DNA of 11,678 nt from an uncultured Candidatus Saccharibacteria bacterium (GTDB lineage Bacteria; Patescibacteria; Saccharimonadia; Saccharimonadales; UBA6022): contig CAMPKW010000029.1 of assembly GCA_946887425.1 (NCBI GenBank), positions 1-11,678 of the forward strand, read 5' to 3'. A program made the translations under genes and the position numbers. The notes under the pieces were generated by a model, which worked only from the letters and a program-made list of their open reading frames with translations, did no database searches and was not told the DNA's origin. This document shows, piece by piece, positions 10,590-11,678 of the stretch (its first letter is position 1; the number at the start of each line of letters is the position of its first letter).

Positions 10590-11678
10590 CTAAAAGCCCA
10601 TGCCACCTGGCATACCACCAGCCGCAGGCACTTCTGCCTCTGGGATATCTACGACGAGTGCGCCCATAGTTGCCGCCGTGCTTGCAATTGAAACGGCATT
10701 TTGCACCGCTTCTTTCGTCACGCGAGCTGGGTCAATCACCCCATCCTTCTTCACATCAACAAGTCCTTTTTCTGGAGCATTCACATTAATACCAAAGCCG
10801 GCTTCACCTGCCTCTACTTGCGCAAGTAGCGCATCGCTATTGAGTCCGGCATTTGCTGTAATCTGCATGAATGGCTGCTTCAAAGCACTCTTGAGGATTT
10901 GACGTCCCGCGCTCACACTATCAGACCCATCCGCTTGTATGGCCTGTGAAAGATTCACGAGTGTCACACCACCACCCGCTACGATACCTTCAGCAAGCGC
11001 AGCCTTTGTGGCGGCCACGGCATCATCAACACGGAACTTCTTCTCATCAATTTCGGTTTCAGTTGCACCCCCAACCTTGATGACGGCTACCTTGCCCGAC
11101 AATGCTGCAACACGTTTTTCAAACTGCTCTTTATCATATTCGCTGCTTGCATTGTCAGCCTGAGCACTAATTTGCTCCATGCTCGTCTGAACATCTTCAA
11201 CCGCGCCGTTGCCTTCGATAATAGTGGTTTCATCTTTTCCAACGATCACCTTGCGAGCCGAACCTACAACCTCAAGACCGGCTGTTTCAAATGACAGCCC
11301 ACGTTCCTCGCTGACAAGCGTTGCACCGGTCAGCGTTGCAATATCTTGCAATATATCCTTGCGTCGATCACCAAATGACGGCGCCTTCACGGCAACGGTA
11401 TTAAATACGCCCTTTAGCTTATTGAGCACCAAAATACTCAGCGCCTCACCTTCAACTTCATCAGCAATCAGGACGACATCTTTCTTGCCCGCCTGAGCTA
11501 GTTTCTCAAGGATTGGCAAGAATTCAGCCACGCTCGAAATCTTCTTGTCCGTTACAATGATTGCTGGTTTTTCATAGACGGCCTCTTGGCGACCAGCGTC
11601 GGTCACAAAGAAGGGACTCACCCATCCGCGGTCTAAGCTAAAGCCTTCGACCACTTCAGCTTCGAGTTCCAACCCTTG
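10590..11678 (-). CDS. groEL: Chaperonin GroEL (Hsp60), C-terminal two thirds
   Basis: The visible 362 residues run to the natural stop; roughly the first 180 lie beyond the right edge, so no start is in the window. The large subunit of the GroEL/GroES folding machine is recognised by EVVEGFSLDRGWVSPFF at the start of the visible part, the apical-domain strand AVKAPSFGDRRKDILQDIA, and the ATP-pocket region KVGGATETEIDEKKFRVDDA with its catalytic-Asp element, followed by EGIVAGGGVTL. The C-terminus ends in the usual flexible Gly-Gly-Met tail (GGMPGGMGF). The reading frame continues in phase to the window edge (Gln-Gly before the TTG codon at 11672), which shows that this TTG is internal and not the start. 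A strong terminator follows. Whether groES precedes it cannot be seen. Confidence 0.97.
   Translation of the reverse strand, partial: QGLELEAEVVEGFSLDRGWVSPFFVTDAGRQEAVYEKPAIIVTDKKISSVAEFLPILEKLAQAGKKDVVLIADEVEGEALSILVLNKLKGVFNTVAVKAPSFGDRRKDILQDIATLTGATLVSEERGLSFETAGLEVVGSARKVIVGKDETTIIEGNGAVEDVQTSMEQISAQADNASSEYDKEQFEKRVAALSGKVAVIKVGGATETEIDEKKFRVDDAVAATKAALAEGIVAGGGVTLVNLSQAIQADGSDSVSAGRQILKSALKQPFMQITANAGLNSDALLAQVEAGEAGFGINVNAPEKGLVDVKKDGVIDPARVTKEAVQNAVSIASTAATMGALVVDIPEAEVPAAGGMPGGMGF

Noticed and set aside
11667..11672. TTG at 11672 as the groEL start
   Set aside because: The frame remains open to the window edge and the preceding residues (Gln-Gly) continue the GroEL match; the visible part starts mid-protein.
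1..11678. CRISPR arrays, insertion sequences, transposases, phage genes
   Set aside because: No regularly spaced repeats, terminal inverted repeats or recombinase motifs were seen; the region looks like ordinary chromosomal core.

Overview
The window looks like chromosomal DNA of a small-genome bacterium of the Candidate Phyla Radiation (Patescibacteria), most likely Candidatus Saccharibacteria (TM7). That assignment is inference. It rests on the mix of genes (a CarS-like CDP-lipid synthase in a bacterium, a Tyr-less class I ribonucleotide reductase, a bifunctional PGI/PMI), tight packing, mid G+C, and several genes whose -10 box sits 6-7 nt before the start codon. The standard code fits: long ORFs are uninterrupted, and all 12 visible CDS stops are TAA (8) or TAG (4), never TGA.

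Layout. Positions 1-1375 hold three membrane-lipid genes: the 5' end of a diacylglycerol-kinase-type lipid kinase (minus), a divergent CarS-like CDP-lipid synthase (plus), and a convergent CDP-alcohol phosphatidyltransferase (minus). Together they could convert diacylglycerol to phosphatidate, then CDP-diacylglycerol, then a phospholipid head-group product. Positions 1406-2326 (minus) encode a two-domain protein joining a nucleoside 2-deoxyribosyltransferase-like half to a YjjX-like (d)ITP/XTP phosphatase half. Positions 2362-6700 hold a ribonucleotide reductase operon on the minus strand: promoter, palindromic sites, a structured leader of about 150 nt, nrdA, a 60-aa ORF ending in CMGCQ, an 84-aa ORF, nrdB and a hairpin terminator. 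Positions 6703-6838 hold tRNA-Ser(GGA) with its promoter and terminator. Positions 6901-8943 (plus) hold a MacB-type ABC exporter ATPase and permease. Positions 8940-9998 (minus) encode a phosphoglucose/phosphomannose isomerase. Positions 10070-10525 (plus) encode an unrecognised protein with a Pro/Ala/Glu-rich linker. A bidirectional terminator separates it from groEL (minus), whose 5' end lies outside the window.

The most interesting point is the nrd operon. NrdA has all three active-site cysteines but no cysteine after residue 495, so it lacks the C-terminal redox-shuttle Cys pair of class I enzymes. The next ORF, in the same frame 87 nt downstream with its own ribosome binding site, is a 60-residue protein whose last residues (PLDPADLTMCMGCQ) resemble that missing tail. 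The simplest reading is a ribonucleotide reductase whose reducible tail has become a separate small protein. NrdB has Phe where the radical Tyr normally is and Glu as first metal ligand, the Chlamydia-type class Ic signature. The adjoining deoxyribosyltransferase/NTPase fusion would fit nucleotide salvage and pool cleaning around the same pathway.
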